Below, piece after piece: positions 63,423 through 64,000 of a stretch of DNA of 64,000 nt (its first letter is position 1; the number at the start of each line of letters is the position of its first letter). The notes under the pieces are model-generated. The model was given only the letters and a program-made list of their open reading frames with translations. It made no database searches and was not told where the DNA came from. This DNA comes from Colwellia demingiae. GTDB lineage: Bacteria; Pseudomonadota; Gammaproteobacteria; Enterobacterales; Alteromonadaceae. Position numbers and translations under genes: made by a program. Location: contig NZ_VOLT01000005.1 in the NCBI RefSeq assembly GCF_007954275.1, positions 248,001-312,000 on the forward strand. The letters are read 5' to 3'.

Positions 63423-64000
63423 TTATTTATGATGTTCTAACATTTCATCAAACTTAGCACTGATACTCTCTTCTACTTCAGGTGATAGTTTGCTTACGAT
63501 ATAAATCGCTAATGAACAAATAATAAAACCAGGAACTATTTCATACATAACAGCACTAAGCGCTTGTCCACCGATGGTGATAGTTGCATAAATCCAGATA
63601 AGTACTGTTACTGCGCCACTAATGATGACAGCTAAAGCGCCATTACGGGTCATACCTTTCCAATATAAACAACCAATAATGACAGGTCCGAAAGCGGCTC
63701 CAAATCCAGCCCAAGCATTACTTACTAAACTTAATATACTACTGTCACGATCGTACGCTAAATAAATAGCGACCAATGCAACAATCAATACTGAAATTCG
63801 GCCGACTAAAACTAATTGTTTTTCACTGGCATCTTTATGTAAAAAGGCTTGATAGAAGTCACCCGTAAGTGAACTTGAAGTCACTAGTAATTGAGATGAT
63901 ATAGTACTCATGATAGCCGCTAAAATTGCCGCCAGTAAAAACCCTGCTATTAATGGGCTAAATAATAGTTGGGATAGTACAATAAAAATAGTTTCTGCAT
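63423..64000 (-). CDS. putP: Sodium/proline symporter, C-terminal part (runs off the right edge)
   Basis: The frame is open from base 64000 down to the stop at 63423, so only the last 192 codons are present. The sequence (ETIFIVLSQLLFSPLIAGFL, then AAILAAIMSTISSQLLVTSS and GRISVLIVALVAIYLAYD) follows E. coli PutP closely, including the MSTxSxQLLV helix that contributes to Na+ and proline binding. NAWAGFGAAFGPVI and MTRNGALA are also family-typical. It imports proline with Na+. The start and the remaining membrane helices lie outside the window. Confidence 0.93.
   Translation of the reverse strand, partial: AETIFIVLSQLLFSPLIAGFLLAAILAAIMSTISSQLLVTSSSLTGDFYQAFLHKDASEKQLVLVGRISVLIVALVAIYLAYDRDSSILSLVSNAWAGFGAAFGPVIIGCLYWKGMTRNGALAVIISGAVTVLIWIYATITIGGQALSAVMYEIVPGFIICSLAIYIVSKLSPEVEESISAKFDEMLEHHK

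Overview
The window reads as chromosomal DNA of a marine gammaproteobacterium of the Alteromonadales, most likely a Colwelliaceae member (Colwellia or Thalassotalea type). This rests on the AT-rich composition, the protein sequences, the miniature repeats, and the Pseudomonas/Alteromonadales-like order dapB-carA-carB-greA / yhbY / rlmE-ftsH-folP-glmM-tpiA-secG-tRNA-Leu. The genus is an inference; no 16S or other diagnostic gene is present.

Region 1 (1-12.5 kb, all minus): the end of a CPA1 Na+/H+ antiporter, an isochorismatase-like hydrolase, a PaaI-type thioesterase and a PaaK-like CoA ligase. Next comes a branched-chain-amino-acid-type ABC uptake operon (livG-like, acyl-CoA synthetase, livH-like, livM-like, binding protein, livF-like) and an outer-membrane porin. 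The synthetase inside the transporter operon suggests that the imported compound is a carboxylic acid activated on entry. Region 2 (12.8-17.3 kb) holds a CrbS-like transporter/sensor hybrid histidine kinase, broken by one in-frame TAA, and a convergent NarL-type response regulator. They probably control region 1.

Region 3 (17.5-24.6 kb): a LysR regulator diverging from mmsA-mmsB (valine catabolism), then a Fur-box-controlled TonB-dependent siderophore receptor with its piuC hydroxylase. Region 4 (24.7-38 kb): two divergent operons around an AraC regulator. Minus: YCF48-like periplasmic protein, RND/MMPL exporter, aldehyde dehydrogenase, FadD. Plus: DUF1302, DUF1329, GMC alcohol dehydrogenase, DUF1145. 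Together they encode the steps alcohol to aldehyde to acid to acyl-CoA, plus a putative envelope-spanning carrier for a hydrophobic molecule. This is the best candidate for an undescribed system.

Region 5 (38.2-46.4 kb) is a loose accessory stretch: a TDT-family transporter, a GAF-PAS-GGDEF-EAL protein, a PhyH dioxygenase, a small lipoprotein with no standard start codon, a cytochrome c, and an unusual methyltransferase-HNH nuclease fusion lying just 3' of tRNA-Leu. Region 6 (46.6-64 kb) is core housekeeping: tRNA-Leu(GAG), secG, tpiA, glmM, folP, ftsH, rlmE, yhbY, an Arc-like/SPFH pair, greA, carB, carA, dapB, an NTF2-like protein, an FklB isomerase and the C-terminal part of putP.

Non-coding structure includes an inverted pair of ~270-bp MITE-like elements (53.4 and 55.3 kb) with a solitary end at 63.4 kb, a different 160-bp MITE inside the ABC operon, a 30-nt repeat whose two copies show compensatory stem changes, a 12-bp minisatellite, and many hairpin terminators. 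No CRISPR array, rRNA, prophage or complete insertion sequence was seen.
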